NCBI RefSeq assembly: GCF_022788715.1
Contig: NZ_CP085167.1
Location: forward strand, 1,361,001-1,425,000
Source: Sulfitobacter sp. DSM 110093
Lineage (GTDB): Bacteria; Pseudomonadota; Alphaproteobacteria; Rhodobacterales; Rhodobacteraceae
Length of the DNA: 64,000 bases
Direction: 5' to 3'
Positions 1 through 8,583 of the stretch are shown piece after piece. The notes under the pieces were generated by a model that worked only from the letters and a program-made list of their open reading frames with translations, was not told where the DNA came from and searched no databases. Position numbers and translations under genes: made by a program. How positions within the stretch are numbered: position 1 is the stretch's first letter; each line of letters opens with the position of its first letter.

Positions 1-47
1 GCAAGCTCGCCCGTGTCGAGGTCTGTGATGTCGGTCTTCTTGCTCAT
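1..47 (-). CDS. N-terminal fragment of an unidentified protein, cut by the window edge
   Basis: An ATG on the minus strand at 47 lies just after the TGA (51-49) of the DapA-like gene and opens a frame reading MSKKTDITDLDTGELA before the window ends. A purine-rich GGGGAAAA precedes it inside the upstream gene. The 1-nt gap to that stop indicates co-transcription with the acid-sugar genes. About 16 residues are too few to name a family; another enzyme or regulator of the same catabolic operon is likely, by context only. Confidence 0.55.
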   Translation of the reverse strand, partial: MSKKTDITDLDTGEL

Positions 48-48
48 G

Positions 49-960
49 TCATTTTCCCCAGCTCAGCACCACCGGCTCAAGCGGCCGGATCAAGCGGAGT
101 AGGGACTCTCGTGTCTGAGGATGCAATGGGGCAATCGGGTGACGACAGAATTCCGACCGGATCACGCCGCCTTCGACCATCGCCGCCTTGGCAGAGCGGA
201 AGCCGCATTGACGGTTTTCATGGTTCACTGCGGGCAAGACGCGGGCATAGGCATCGGTCGCGGCCCGAAGATCGCCAGCCGCGAAATGCTCAATCACCGG
301 TTTGATCTGGTCGGGGATCATCGCGCTGGTCATGGCGCCGGTGGCCCCGGCTTCGAGATCGGCGAGCAGCGTGATTGCCTCTTCGCCGTCGAAGGGGCCT
401 TCGATGGCATCGCCACCTGTTGCGATCAGGTCACGCAGCTTGGTTGCGGCCTGTGGGCATTCGATCTTGAACAGGCGCACCTCTTCAATCTCGCGCGCCA
501 TGCGCACCAGCAGGGGCACCGGCAGATCGACCCCCGAAAGCGGCGCGTCTTGCACCATGATCGGGATGCCGACTTCGCCGACTTGGGCAAACTGCTCAAA
601 GCTCTGTTCCGCGGAGCCCTTCAACAATGCGCCATGGTAAGGGGGCATCATCATGACCATCGCGGCACCATGGTCTTTGGCGTGCTGCGCACGGGCCACG
701 GCGATTTGTGTGGCGTAGTGGCTGATGGTGACGATGACGGGCAGCCGCCCCGCCATATGCTTGAGCGAGACCTCGGTCAAAAGGCGGCGTTCCTCATCGG
801 TGATCAGGAACTGTTCAGAGAAATTGGCGAGGATGCAGATGCCATCGCTGCCCTGATCGACCATACAGTCGATCACACGTTTCATGCCCTCGTAGTCGAC
901 CGTGCCGTCATCGTTGAACGGGGTAGGGGCGACGGGCCAGATGCCGGAGTATTTGGTCAT
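49..960 (-). CDS. DapA-like (class I aldolase fold) 2-keto-3-deoxy-acid lyase/dehydratase
   Basis: This 303-residue protein has the length and pattern of the dihydrodipicolinate synthase/N-acetylneuraminate lyase family, TIM barrels that form a Schiff base between a lysine and a 2-oxo acid. The Schiff-base lysine is K165 (LFKIECP), and Y108 (MMPPYHG) matches a conserved barrel tyrosine. Two hallmark sites differ: the TTGE motif is ANFSE (46-49), and the usual catalytic tyrosine before the barrel proline is Q137 (VQDAP). Lysine-biosynthesis DapA is therefore unlikely. Its start overlaps the stop of the upstream enolase-superfamily dehydratase by 4 nt, so it probably acts on the 2-keto-3-deoxy acid made by that enzyme. 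Family assignment is firm; the substrate is inferred. Confidence 0.85.
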   Translation of the reverse strand: MTKYSGIWPVAPTPFNDDGTVDYEGMKRVIDCMVDQGSDGICILANFSEQFLITDEERRLLTEVSLKHMAGRLPVIVTISHYATQIAVARAQHAKDHGAAMVMMMPPYHGALLKGSAEQSFEQFAQVGEVGIPIMVQDAPLSGVDLPVPLLVRMAREIEEVRLFKIECPQAATKLRDLIATGGDAIEGPFDGEEAITLLADLEAGATGAMTSAMIPDQIKPVIEHFAAGDLRAATDAYARVLPAVNHENRQCGFRSAKAAMVEGGVIRSEFCRHPIAPLHPQTRESLLRLIRPLEPVVLSWGK

Positions 961-2132
961 TCTGTGATCTCGAAGTTGGAAAGATGTTTGTCGGAAATGG
1001 TGATGCCGAGGCCGGGTTTGTCGTCGTCGAGCTGCAGGAAACCGTCCTGCGCCTCGGGGTCGCCTTCAAAGATGTAGTAGAACAGCTCATTGCCGACCTC
1101 GACATCGAAGACCGGGAAGTATTCGGACATCGGACAGTTAATATTGGCCATGGTCAGGTGATAGTTATGCATCTGCCCGGCATGTGGGATGACCGGGATT
1201 TGCGCCGCCTCGGCGATGGCGTTGATCTTCTGCGCCGCCGTGATACCGCCAACGCGGTTGGTGTCATATTGCAGCACGCTGACCGCGCGGCGGTTGATCA
1301 GTTCGGCGCAACCGATCACGCTGTATTCATGTTCGCCGCCTGAGATTGGGACGATCCCCATGGCGTTCAACTCGGCATAGCCTGCCACATCGTCGGCGAT
1401 CACCGGCTCTTCGAGCCAGCGCGGCTCGTATTTCGCCAGTTTGGGCAGCATCCGCTTGGCGTAGTCGAGGTTCCAACCCATGTAGCATTCGAGCATCAGG
1501 TCTTTGTCGTAGCCGATCACTTCGCGCAGCGCTTCGACCCGTTTTAGGTTCTCCCGCATGCCTGCCATGCCGTCCTTCGGGCCAAAGCCAAACCGCGTTT
1601 TAAAGCCGGTGTAGCCGTGTTGCATTGCCTCTTCCGCTTCGGCCTGCATGCTTTCGACAGACCCCGCGTAAAGCTTGGAATAGTAGACCGGGATTTTCTC
1701 TTTGGTGCGCCCGCCCAAGAGTTTGAACACGGGTTTGTCGACCAGTTTGCCCATCAGATCCCAGATCGCGATGTCGACGGCCGAGATCGCGGTCATCCCG
1801 ACCCCCTTGCGGCCCCAAGCGTGGCTGCGGCGGTACATTTTCTCCCACAGATAGGCGTAGTCGAAGGGGTCTTCGCCAACGACCAGCGGGGCGAACCATT
1901 CGTCGATCGCCTGTTTCACCAGCGTCGGGGCCAAGGCTGCATTGCCGATGCCGATCGTGCCGTCTTCTGTCTCGATCTCGCAGGTCAGCCACTGGTGAAA
2001 ACGAAAGCTCGCCATGGCATCGCCCTTAATCCAAAGGGCATCCGATGCATTGGTGCAGAAATTCCCCGAGGGGGGCACGGTCGGCCCTTTCCAGTTCCAG
2101 ACACGGGTGCGGACGGATTTGATCTTAGTCAT
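957..2132 (-). CDS. Mandelate racemase/muconate lactonizing (enolase superfamily) acid-sugar dehydratase, rhamnonate dehydratase-like
   Basis: A 391-residue enolase-superfamily enzyme: an N-terminal capping domain (about 1-130), then a modified TIM barrel. Likely Mg2+ ligands are E215 (LMLECYMGW), E241 (RWLEEP) and E267 (SGGEHE), and a probable His/Asp base pair is H317 (VIPHAGQ) with D290 (LQYDTN). GFKTR (176-180) marks the second-strand basic residues. The layout fits acid-sugar dehydratases related to L-rhamnonate dehydratase, which convert a sugar acid to its 2-keto-3-deoxy form. The first ligand is Glu where many members have Asp. It is the first gene of a minus-strand operon with the DapA-like lyase and diverges from a TRAP transporter that probably imports the substrate. 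Confidence 0.85.
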   Translation of the reverse strand: MTKIKSVRTRVWNWKGPTVPPSGNFCTNASDALWIKGDAMASFRFHQWLTCEIETEDGTIGIGNAALAPTLVKQAIDEWFAPLVVGEDPFDYAYLWEKMYRRSHAWGRKGVGMTAISAVDIAIWDLMGKLVDKPVFKLLGGRTKEKIPVYYSKLYAGSVESMQAEAEEAMQHGYTGFKTRFGFGPKDGMAGMRENLKRVEALREVIGYDKDLMLECYMGWNLDYAKRMLPKLAKYEPRWLEEPVIADDVAGYAELNAMGIVPISGGEHEYSVIGCAELINRRAVSVLQYDTNRVGGITAAQKINAIAEAAQIPVIPHAGQMHNYHLTMANINCPMSEYFPVFDVEVGNELFYYIFEGDPEAQDGFLQLDDDKPGLGITISDKHLSNFEITE

Positions 2133-2191
2133 CAGGGCCTCTCTTTCTCGCTGTTTCTCGTTCTGCCGGACAGTTCCGAAGACGAATCATG

Positions 2192-2242
2192 TTGACATCA
2201 CTCTTAGCATCATATTGGAGTTTTGGAATGCCAAAATGCTAA
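2192..2242. promoter_or_regulatory. Divergent control region with promoter-like element and overlapping inverted repeats
   Basis: This lies in the 243-bp gap between the dehydratase (minus) and dctP (plus). A consensus -35 TTGACA sits at 2192-2197 with a weak TATTGG at 2213-2218 (plus sense). Over and beyond it lie two inverted repeats: TTAGCAT (2204-2210) with ATGCTAA (2236-2242), and TTTTGG-AATG-CCAAAA (2221-2236). The inner palindrome resembles operators of GntR-type catabolic repressors, but no regulator gene is visible nearby. Binding is inferred from symmetry and position only. Confidence 0.5.
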
Positions 2243-2375
2243 AGCGCCAAATTACGGAGGGTAAGGAATGGAAAATGAACGACTGCACAAGCTGCTGCGC
2301 GCTCGTGGCTCATTTCCCGATAGGCAAAGGTGCAATGGATGCGGCAGAACTTTCTTAACCAACGGAGGAAATACG

Positions 2376-3356
2376 ATGAAAACCCTTACAAAGAGCCTGA
2401 GCGCCAGTCTGGCCGCTGCGACCTTTGGACTTGTGACACCTGTGGCCGCAGACACCTACGTGGTGGCCGTGGGTGCGGCGTCGAACAGCCTGCAGGGAAA
2501 AAGCGCCGCACGCTTTGCCGAACAGCTGCAAGAGCAACTGGGCGACGCCCACACGGTGGAATTCTATGCCGATGCACAGCTCGGCAACGAAAAGGAACTG
2601 ATGCAAAAGCTGCGTCTGGGCACCGTCGATTTCACGCTGATCTCTTCCATCATGACCAACGTTGCGCCCGAATTCGCGCTATTTGACATGCCGTTTTTGG
2701 TGCAGGATCGCGCACATCTAAAGGCAATCGACGCTGAGATCGTGCAGCCCGATTTGGCGCCACTGGCGCGCAAAGCCGGGCTTGAAGTGCTCTCGACTTG
2801 GGAAAACGGTTTCCGCCAGATCACCAACAACGCCCGCCCGATCAACACCCCCAGCGATTTGGACGGACTGAAGATCCGCACGCCGTCTTCTGAATGGCGG
2901 GTTTCGATGTTCAAAGAATGGGGCGCAAACCCGACGCCGATGTCCTTCTCCGAAGTGTTCGTCGCGCTTCAGACCGGCACGATGGACGGTCAGGAGAACC
3001 CGCTGACCAATATCGTCGGCGCGAATTTTCAAGAGGTGCAGGGCTACCTGAGCCTGACTGGCCACGTCTATTCACCTACCTATCTGACCACCGGGGCCGA
3101 GACTTGGTCCAAACTCCCCGATGACGTTAAAAGCGCCGCGACCGAAGTTGCCGCATCCGTTCAGGACTGGTCGCTGAACCAAGGCGAAACCGCCGACGGC
3201 GAATTGGTCGAGAAGGTCCGCGCAGCGGGGGTAGAGGTCAATGAGGCCGACAAGGCCGCCTTTATCGAAGCCTCCGCGCCGATCTACGCTGCATTCTCAG
3301 GCCAAGTGCCGGGGGGCGACGCGCTCGTCTCGCGCGCGCAAGAACTGGCCAAGTAA
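2376..3356 (+). CDS. dctP: TRAP transporter solute-binding protein (DctP family)
   Basis: A 326-residue periplasmic binding protein. The ATG at 2376 has a good ribosome site (GGAGGA, 2364-2369) and begins a Sec signal peptide (about residues 1-25, ending VAA before DTYVV); an upstream in-frame extension lacks these. DctP hallmarks are GLKIRTP, carrying the arginine that usually salt-bridges the carboxylate ligand, and TGTMDGQENP. Family members feed organic acids, often sugar acids, to a DctQM permease. It heads dctPQM, divergent from the acid-sugar dehydratase/lyase genes, which points to an acid-sugar ligand. A GC-rich hairpin separates it from dctQ. Confidence 0.9.
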   Translation: MKTLTKSLSASLAAATFGLVTPVAADTYVVAVGAASNSLQGKSAARFAEQLQEQLGDAHTVEFYADAQLGNEKELMQKLRLGTVDFTLISSIMTNVAPEFALFDMPFLVQDRAHLKAIDAEIVQPDLAPLARKAGLEVLSTWENGFRQITNNARPINTPSDLDGLKIRTPSSEWRVSMFKEWGANPTPMSFSEVFVALQTGTMDGQENPLTNIVGANFQEVQGYLSLTGHVYSPTYLTTGAETWSKLPDDVKSAATEVAASVQDWSLNQGETADGELVEKVRAAGVEVNEADKAAFIEASAPIYAAFSGQVPGGDALVSRAQELAK

Positions 3357-3366
3357 ACGCAGCTTC

Positions 3367-3394
3367 GCCCCGGTTGGCATGGGCTGGCCGGGGC
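3367..3394 (+). terminator. Intercistronic hairpin after dctP
   Basis: GCCCCGG (3367-3373) pairs perfectly with CCGGGGC (3388-3394) between the dctP stop and the dctQ ribosome site. No T-run follows, so it may act as a partial terminator or an mRNA 3'-end stabiliser favouring the binding protein. This is inferred from sequence only. Confidence 0.4.
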
Positions 3395-3415
3395 CACTCA
3401 GAACAGGAGACAGGC

Positions 3416-3979
3416 ATGGTCGCTAAGATCGAGCGTTTACTTCTTTGGGCAATCGAAACGGTTTGCCTCGCGCTGTTGGTGACACTGGCGGGAGCGGTCG
3501 TTTATTCCACCACCATGCGCTACCTCGGTGCATCGCCCGCATGGTACGATGAGATCGCCAGCGTCCTGCTGGCTTGGCTCACCTATTTCGGCGCCGCTTA
3601 TGCGGTGTTCATGCGCCAACACATGGGCTTTTCGGGCATCGTCATCGCCTTGCCGAAATCCGCGGCCATCGTGCTGACATTATTTTCCGAGCTGCTCGTC
3701 ATCATCTATTTCTCCGTCACGGCCTATTATGGCAACGCTGTGCTGGCGGTGGCGAAGTGGGATTCCTTGTTGTCGTTGCGCTGGATGACTTTGGACATCG
3801 TGCAGTCTGTCATCCCCATCGCTTCGGTCTTGATGATCATCGGCACCCTGCTGACCCTGCCGCGCGCCTTGGCTCTGGCCGCCCAAGGCATTGATCCTGA
3901 ACATGCCGAAATCGACAAAGCCATCGCCGAGGCCGAGGCTGAGACGGCGTCGCTTGACCTGAAGGACAACGTGAAATGA
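3416..3979 (+). CDS. dctQ: TRAP transporter small permease (DctQ family)
   Basis: A 187-residue protein with four hydrophobic segments (about 10-32, 45-67, 79-104, 122-146), as in DctQ subunits, which pair with the large permease in the inner membrane. The ATG at 3416 is chosen because AGGAG (3405-3409) lies just upstream; an earlier in-frame start has no such site. The motif around AWYDEIASVLLAWLTYFGAA is typical of the family's second helix. The C-terminus is acidic and alanine-rich. The dctM start overlaps this stop by 4 nt (ATGA), indicating translational coupling. Confidence 0.88.
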   Translation: MVAKIERLLLWAIETVCLALLVTLAGAVVYSTTMRYLGASPAWYDEIASVLLAWLTYFGAAYAVFMRQHMGFSGIVIALPKSAAIVLTLFSELLVIIYFSVTAYYGNAVLAVAKWDSLLSLRWMTLDIVQSVIPIASVLMIIGTLLTLPRALALAAQGIDPEHAEIDKAIAEAEAETASLDLKDNVK

Positions 3980-5256
3980 TCCTCCTTTACACTACCATCG
4001 CCCTGATCACCCTGATCTTGATCAACGTGCCCATCGCCGTCGCGATCGGGGTGACCTCAATGGCGGGCTTTCTGCTGACCTCGGGACCCGATGCCTTCTA
4101 CGACATGGTGATCAAGCTTTATTCCGGCTCGACCTCCTTTCCGCTGATTGCCATTCCGCTTTTCATTCTGGCGGGCAATCTGATGAACACCTCCGGCATT
4201 TCGCTCCGGCTGATCAACTTTGTCACCGCGTTGATCGGGTTTATCCGGGGCGGGCTTGGTATGGTAAACATTGGCGTCTCAATGGTTTTTGCCGAGATTT
4301 CCGGCTCCGCGGTGGCTGACGTGGCCGCCACCGGCACTGTCTTGATACCCGAAATGAAACGGCGCGGCTATTCACGGACATTGGCGGCGGCGATCACATC
4401 GTCTTCGGCATCGCTCGCCATCATCATCCCACCCTCCATACCGATGATCCTGTATGGCGCGATTGCCGAAACCTCGGTGATCAAGCTCTTTATCGCGGGT
4501 GTGGTGCCGGGGCTTTTGGGGGCCTTTCTCTTGATGACGGTGACCTATGTGTTGGCCGTCCGCTATGACCTGCCGCGTGCCGAGAGCTTTGATCTGGGTC
4601 ATGTGGGCCGGACCTTCAAAGAGGCGTTTTGGGCCTTGACCATGCCGGTTATCATCCTTGGCGGTATCTTTTCGGGGCTCGTTACCGCGACCGAAGGGGC
4701 GGGGCTTGCGGTTATGGCGGCTTTGGTGATCGGGCTGTTCATCTACCGTGATCTTGATGTGTCCCGGCTCCGCAAAACCATGCTCGAAGGTGTCAGCCAG
4801 ACCGGCGTGGTGATGCTGCTGGTGTCTACATCCGCCGCATTGGGCCTTTTCCTGACCCAAGCACAAGTGCCGCAAACTTTAGCTGCTCAGATCACCGAAG
4901 TCACCACGAACCCGCTGATCGTTCTGGCGCTGCTGAACCTTCTTTTGCTGGTCTTAGGGATGTTCCTGCATGGCGCCGCCGCGATCATCTTGGTCGTTCC
5001 GGTTGTGATGCCGCTGGTCAACGCGGTGGGAATCGACCCGATCCATTTCGGCATCATGGTGACACTGAACCTTGCCATAGGTCAGCAGACCCCGCCTGTG
5101 GCCTCCGTGCTTATCACCTCCTGCTCCATCGCCCGCGCGGGCATTTGGGAGACGTCCCGCACCAACCTGCCGTTCATCGCGGTACTGGCTTTTGTCCTGC
5201 TGCTCGTAACCTATGTGCCAGAGGTATCGCTGGCGCTGACAGAGTACTTCGATTGA
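3976..5256 (+). CDS. dctM: TRAP transporter large permease (DctM family)
   Basis: A 426-residue, very hydrophobic protein with about 12 predicted membrane helices, the usual DctM size. Family motifs are visible: FAEISGSAVADVAA near residues 103-116 and IIIPPSIPMILYG near 149-161. It forms the Na+-driven transport channel with DctQ and receives ligand from DctP. The start codon overlaps dctQ by 4 nt. A perfect 14-bp inverted repeat about 40 nt past the stop probably ends the operon. The substrate, inferred from neighbours, is a sugar acid. Confidence 0.9.
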   Translation: MILLYTTIALITLILINVPIAVAIGVTSMAGFLLTSGPDAFYDMVIKLYSGSTSFPLIAIPLFILAGNLMNTSGISLRLINFVTALIGFIRGGLGMVNIGVSMVFAEISGSAVADVAATGTVLIPEMKRRGYSRTLAAAITSSSASLAIIIPPSIPMILYGAIAETSVIKLFIAGVVPGLLGAFLLMTVTYVLAVRYDLPRAESFDLGHVGRTFKEAFWALTMPVIILGGIFSGLVTATEGAGLAVMAALVIGLFIYRDLDVSRLRKTMLEGVSQTGVVMLLVSTSAALGLFLTQAQVPQTLAAQITEVTTNPLIVLALLNLLLLVLGMFLHGAAAIILVVPVVMPLVNAVGIDPIHFGIMVTLNLAIGQQTPPVASVLITSCSIARAGIWETSRTNLPFIAVLAFVLLLVTYVPEVSLALTEYFD

Positions 5257-5297
5257 CAAGAGGTCATCCCGCAGGAAGGTAAACCTGCAACGCAGAA

Positions 5298-5330
5298 ACG
5301 TTGAAGTAGGGTTTGGCCCTACTTCAACGT
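5298..5330 (+). terminator. Hairpin terminator after dctPQM
   Basis: A 14-bp perfect inverted repeat: ACGTTGAAGTAGGG (5298-5311), a 5-nt loop (5312-5316), then CCCTACTTCAACGT (5317-5330). It follows the dctM stop by 41 nt. No T-run follows, so termination may be weak or Rho-aided; the symmetry itself is unambiguous. Confidence 0.6.
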
Positions 5331-5524
5331 CGTAAGGGCTCTGGTGCGCAAATCATCTGACGAACGGCGACTTTCGTGACAGCAATGCCAAGGGCTGTTG
5401 ATCGTTCAAGATGTCTTGCGCCGCCTCGGGGGATGCCCTGCTTCTGCCGCAAGAAAATGGGCTGATGGCAAAGGTTGAAATTTCGCTATCAAAACCGCCC
5501 CAGGAAATGCGGCGAAAGGCTGCG

Positions 5525-6406
5525 TTAATTGTTAGCGTAGACGGCGCAGGGGCAGCCCGAGGCCCGGACGGATGCACAAAGCCTGTCGGCGGCTGCGCGG
5601 CTGTTGCGACCAATCCGGGCCATAACGAACCCCTTTTGCCTGCTCGCCCGGTGTTTGACTTTGATATAATCTGGCTTCTCACCCGACAAAGGTGCTGCGC
5701 AACTGCGAAGGCGCCGCGCAAAAGCCGCCTGTGCTTGGGCTTTGGATTTGCCAAAAGCGATCTGCGCACCCCACGGTTTTAACGGAGGTTCGGGCAATTT
5801 AAGCGGGGTCAGTCGACGGGCTTTGCCCATGCCATAACAGGCGGGCAAGAATGCTTGGGTTTGGGATAGGCGAAAATCGGGGTTTTCGGGCGGTGCATCG
5901 CGCCATGTTTCTGCATCCAACCCGGTGATGATCGGCACGTAAGCGATTGTTTCATCGGCCAAATCGCGGCCTTCCATAAATCCTTCAACCCGCCGTTCGC
6001 CCCCGTTGTAGCCAATCGCCGCCAGCCCTTCGTTCCCATAGCGGCGCGCCATTTCGGCCAGATACTGCGCGGAATGCTCCAGCGCATCGGCGGGGTTGTA
6101 GGGATCGGCCAGCCCGCGCAACGCGGCGGTCGAGGGGATGAACTGCGCGATGCCACGGGCATTGGCGTGGCTCAGCGCATTGGGGTCAAAGCGGCTTTCT
6201 TGCCAGATCAGCCGGGCAAAAAAATCGGCGTTAAGCCCGTGACGTTCAGTGAACACAGCAATAGCGTTGCAGGTGTCATAGACAAAATATGCGTCCCGGA
6301 TACAGTGAGATTGCCCCCATTTAGTGCTGGAACATTGACGGTCTGGGGGCTCGGCCCCAGCCGTCTGTGCCCAGAATAACGCCAAAATGATGACCCATAC
6401 TTTCAT
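5525..6406 (-). CDS. Secreted lytic murein transglycosylase with C-terminal SPOR-like domain
   Basis: A 293-residue exported protein. The ATG at 6406 gives a clean signal peptide (MKVWVIILALFWAQTAGA, cleavage before EPPDR); a start ten codons earlier spoils it. An SLT domain spans about 45-165 with catalytic glutamate E70 (IWQESRFDP), GIAQFIPSTA and a downstream GYNGGE. About 213-293 resembles a SPOR repeat (WGAQIAFGKS..., C...G.C.V), which binds denuded glycan. The predicted role is cleaving the MurNAc-GlcNAc bond in the periplasm, possibly at the septum. The gene stands alone between two transport clusters; its cysteines may form disulfides. Confidence 0.85.
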   Translation of the reverse strand: MKVWVIILALFWAQTAGAEPPDRQCSSTKWGQSHCIRDAYFVYDTCNAIAVFTERHGLNADFFARLIWQESRFDPNALSHANARGIAQFIPSTAALRGLADPYNPADALEHSAQYLAEMARRYGNEGLAAIGYNGGERRVEGFMEGRDLADETIAYVPIITGLDAETWRDAPPENPDFRLSQTQAFLPACYGMGKARRLTPLKLPEPPLKPWGAQIAFGKSKAQAQAAFARRLRSCAAPLSGEKPDYIKVKHRASRQKGFVMARIGRNSRAAADRLCASVRASGCPCAVYANN

Positions 6407-6515
6407 AGTCTGGTGGTGCGGTGTGCCGCCGCCCATGTCAATCGCTGGCAGCTTGCGTCTAACGGCAAGTTACAGCGCAGAATGTTAATTCTACTGCGGA
6501 AACGCTAGGAACGTT

Positions 6516-7370
6516 CTATCCCGCATGCGTGCTGGGCACCGGCAACAACAAAGTCACGCGATCTGGGTTCATTTCTGCAATCACGATGGTGCCATCGCTT
6601 TGCACAGCTAAACCATGCCCAAAGGTCGAAAATGTTCGACAGCGCCCGACCAACTGGCCATCTGGGTCGTAAGCAGACAGCCGGGGCGTTTGATCTGTAA
6701 CCAGCAAGAGGCCGTCGGAGGTCAGTGCCAGTGCCATTGGCTTGTGCAGCCCCTCGATCTGGCCCAGCCATGTGCCTTCGGGATCGAAAAATTGCACGCG
6801 GTTATTTTCCCTGTCGGCCACGCAGAGCCTGCCTTGGCTTTCGAACAACAGACTATGCGGCGTTGAAAATTCGCCCGGCTCTGTTCCCGGTTGTCCAAAG
6901 GTCTTGAGGTGGCGCAGGTCCGGATCAAAGATATGCACCGCGCTGTTTCCATACCCGTCAGCGACATACAAACGCCCATCCGGCCCCCGCGCGGAATCGC
7001 AAGGATGATTGAATGGTCGCCCCAGACCGGGATGCGCACCGCAGTCCATGCGCGCGGTTTCATTGATGTTTTTATCAAGCAGAACGATCTTGTGGCCGTC
7101 CATATCCGTCGCGGCCAAATGCTCTGTGCCAATCGCCCTCAGGCCGTGACCGCAGACGAACTCTGGTAGGTCGGTACTTTCGCCAAGCAACACGCCGTCT
7201 GGCCCGAGCATCACCAGTTCAGGCGCTTGCCGCCTAAGGACCACGATCCGGTCACCCAAAACCGCAACATCAGAAAGGCCCGAAAGCAACGGATCGCTCA
7301 CATGGTGTACGCGGTAGCGTTGCGGCCCCAAGGCCACATAGGCAGTGGGGCGCTTAGCGATGTCGCTCAC
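6516..7370 (-). CDS. NHL beta-propeller, peptidyl-alpha-hydroxyglycine amidating lyase (PAL)-like
   Basis: A 284-residue protein without signal peptide, built of NHL-type propeller blades. It matches the PAL catalytic core: VADGYGNS (136-143, with tyrosine Y140), FSTPHSL (168-174) and VADRENNRVQ (184-193). The three zinc histidines of PAL (in PHGL, PHSL and PHD contexts) appear to correspond to H75 (CGHGL), H172 (TPHSL) and H252 (FGHGL). PAL cleaves N-acyl-alpha-hydroxyglycines to an amide plus glyoxylate; bacterial ureidoglycolate lyases do related chemistry. The start overlaps the upstream amidase stop by 4 nt, suggesting consecutive steps. Fold and residues are seen; the substrate is inferred. 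A non-catalytic NHL protein is the alternative. Confidence 0.7.
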   Translation of the reverse strand: MSDIAKRPTAYVALGPQRYRVHHVSDPLLSGLSDVAVLGDRIVVLRRQAPELVMLGPDGVLLGESTDLPEFVCGHGLRAIGTEHLAATDMDGHKIVLLDKNINETARMDCGAHPGLGRPFNHPCDSARGPDGRLYVADGYGNSAVHIFDPDLRHLKTFGQPGTEPGEFSTPHSLLFESQGRLCVADRENNRVQFFDPEGTWLGQIEGLHKPMALALTSDGLLLVTDQTPRLSAYDPDGQLVGRCRTFSTFGHGLAVQSDGTIVIAEMNPDRVTLLLPVPSTHAG

Positions 7371-8572
7371 AGCGCACCCTGCAAGATTTCGGCCATGTTA
7401 ATCAGCATTCCATCCCGGCCCGCAGGGGCGGTCAGCATCAAGCCCGCGCCGGGGTGGCTGGTGATCGGTAGGCTCACCGAACAGCCGTCGATCACATTGG
7501 CAAAGCTGGTGTTGCGCAGCGCTAGCAGGTTGATGCGGTCATAGGTGGTATCCTCGCGCAGGGCATCAAGCTTTGGTGGCATGATGGCGACGCTTGGCAG
7601 GGCCACGGGCGTGTCGCCGAACAAACGCGCGGCGCAGGCAATCAATGCTTCACGCGCGGCCAATGTACGGGCAAATTCGATCGTGGTAACGCCATCTGCC
7701 CGCGCCATGCGCGATGCCACACGCGGGTCAAGCGCCTCGCGGGCTTTGTCGAAATGCCCCCCGTGATGGGCGCGGGATTCCACCGCCGAGAACTGCCAAA
7801 CGGGCAGGGCGCGATAGTCTTCGAAAAAGTCATAGCTCTGACGCCGAACGGAAACGCCTGAGGCACGAAGTGCTGCAAGGGCGGCCTCAAAGGCCTCGGC
7901 AACCTCGGGGTCCAATTCGTCCATGCCGAAATTTTCCGGCACGATGACGGCACGCGGCGCGGCAGACGCGGCGAGCGGTTGGTCGCGTAGCACGTTTAAA
8001 ACCGGGCGCAGCAGGCCGACTTCTCGGGTCAGCACGCCGACACTATCAAGCGAATGGGAAAGCGGCACCGCCCCCTCGCGTGAGATCGTCTGTGCTGTGG
8101 CCTTGAAACCGAACAGCCCGCAAAAGGCTGCAGGAATACGCGCAGAGCCGCCAGTGTCTGTGCCAAGCGCGATGTCAGCCACGCCGCGCGCCACGGCCGA
8201 GGCCCCGCCCGAGGTCGAGCCGCCCGCGATACAGCCTTCTTTCAAGGGGGTGAGGGGGGTGCCGTAATGTGGGTTCAGGCCGAGGCCGGAATAGGCAAAC
8301 TCGGTCATATTGGCGTGGCCGATCAGCCCTGCGCCCGCGCTGCGCAGCCGCGCGACCGCTGCGGCATCCTTGGTGGCGGGCGCTGTGGCTTTGCGGACCA
8401 GCGACCCCGCGTGGGTGACTTGGCCTTGCACGTCGAACAGGTCTTTGACCGCCACGTTCAGCCCGGACAGCGGCCCTTCGCCTTCCACCGGATCATCGAA
8501 GGTCCGGGTGAAATCGGGCGCGGCAGCGCGGGCGCGGGCCGCGTCGAGGAGGGATTGAGGGGTGTGTGTCAT
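7367..8572 (-). CDS. Amidase-signature family hydrolase
   Basis: A 402-residue cytoplasmic hydrolase of the amidase-signature family. The Ser-cisSer-Lys elements are visible: K43 (VAVKDLFD), the GGSTSGG loop (117-123) and nucleophile S143 in GTDTGGSARIPA. The ATG at 8572 is preferred because an earlier in-frame start would overlap the upstream permease gene. Relatives hydrolyse aryl/alkyl amides, biuret or allophanate; the single-domain length and overall look resemble AtzE/biuret-hydrolase-like amidases, though the substrate cannot be read from sequence. The 4-nt overlap with the PAL-like gene and the TRAP genes upstream place it in a catabolic operon. Confidence 0.88.
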   Translation of the reverse strand: MTHTPQSLLDAARARAAAPDFTRTFDDPVEGEGPLSGLNVAVKDLFDVQGQVTHAGSLVRKATAPATKDAAAVARLRSAGAGLIGHANMTEFAYSGLGLNPHYGTPLTPLKEGCIAGGSTSGGASAVARGVADIALGTDTGGSARIPAAFCGLFGFKATAQTISREGAVPLSHSLDSVGVLTREVGLLRPVLNVLRDQPLAASAAPRAVIVPENFGMDELDPEVAEAFEAALAALRASGVSVRRQSYDFFEDYRALPVWQFSAVESRAHHGGHFDKAREALDPRVASRMARADGVTTIEFARTLAAREALIACAARLFGDTPVALPSVAIMPPKLDALREDTTYDRINLLALRNTSFANVIDGCSVSLPITSHPGAGLMLTAPAGRDGMLINMAEILQGAL

Positions 8573-8583
8573 CAAATCAGCCT

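Noticed and set aside
121..1077. A 318-codon plus-strand frame opposite the DapA-like gene
   Set aside because: His- and Arg-rich, without motif or ribosome site; the minus strand carries a clear enzyme.
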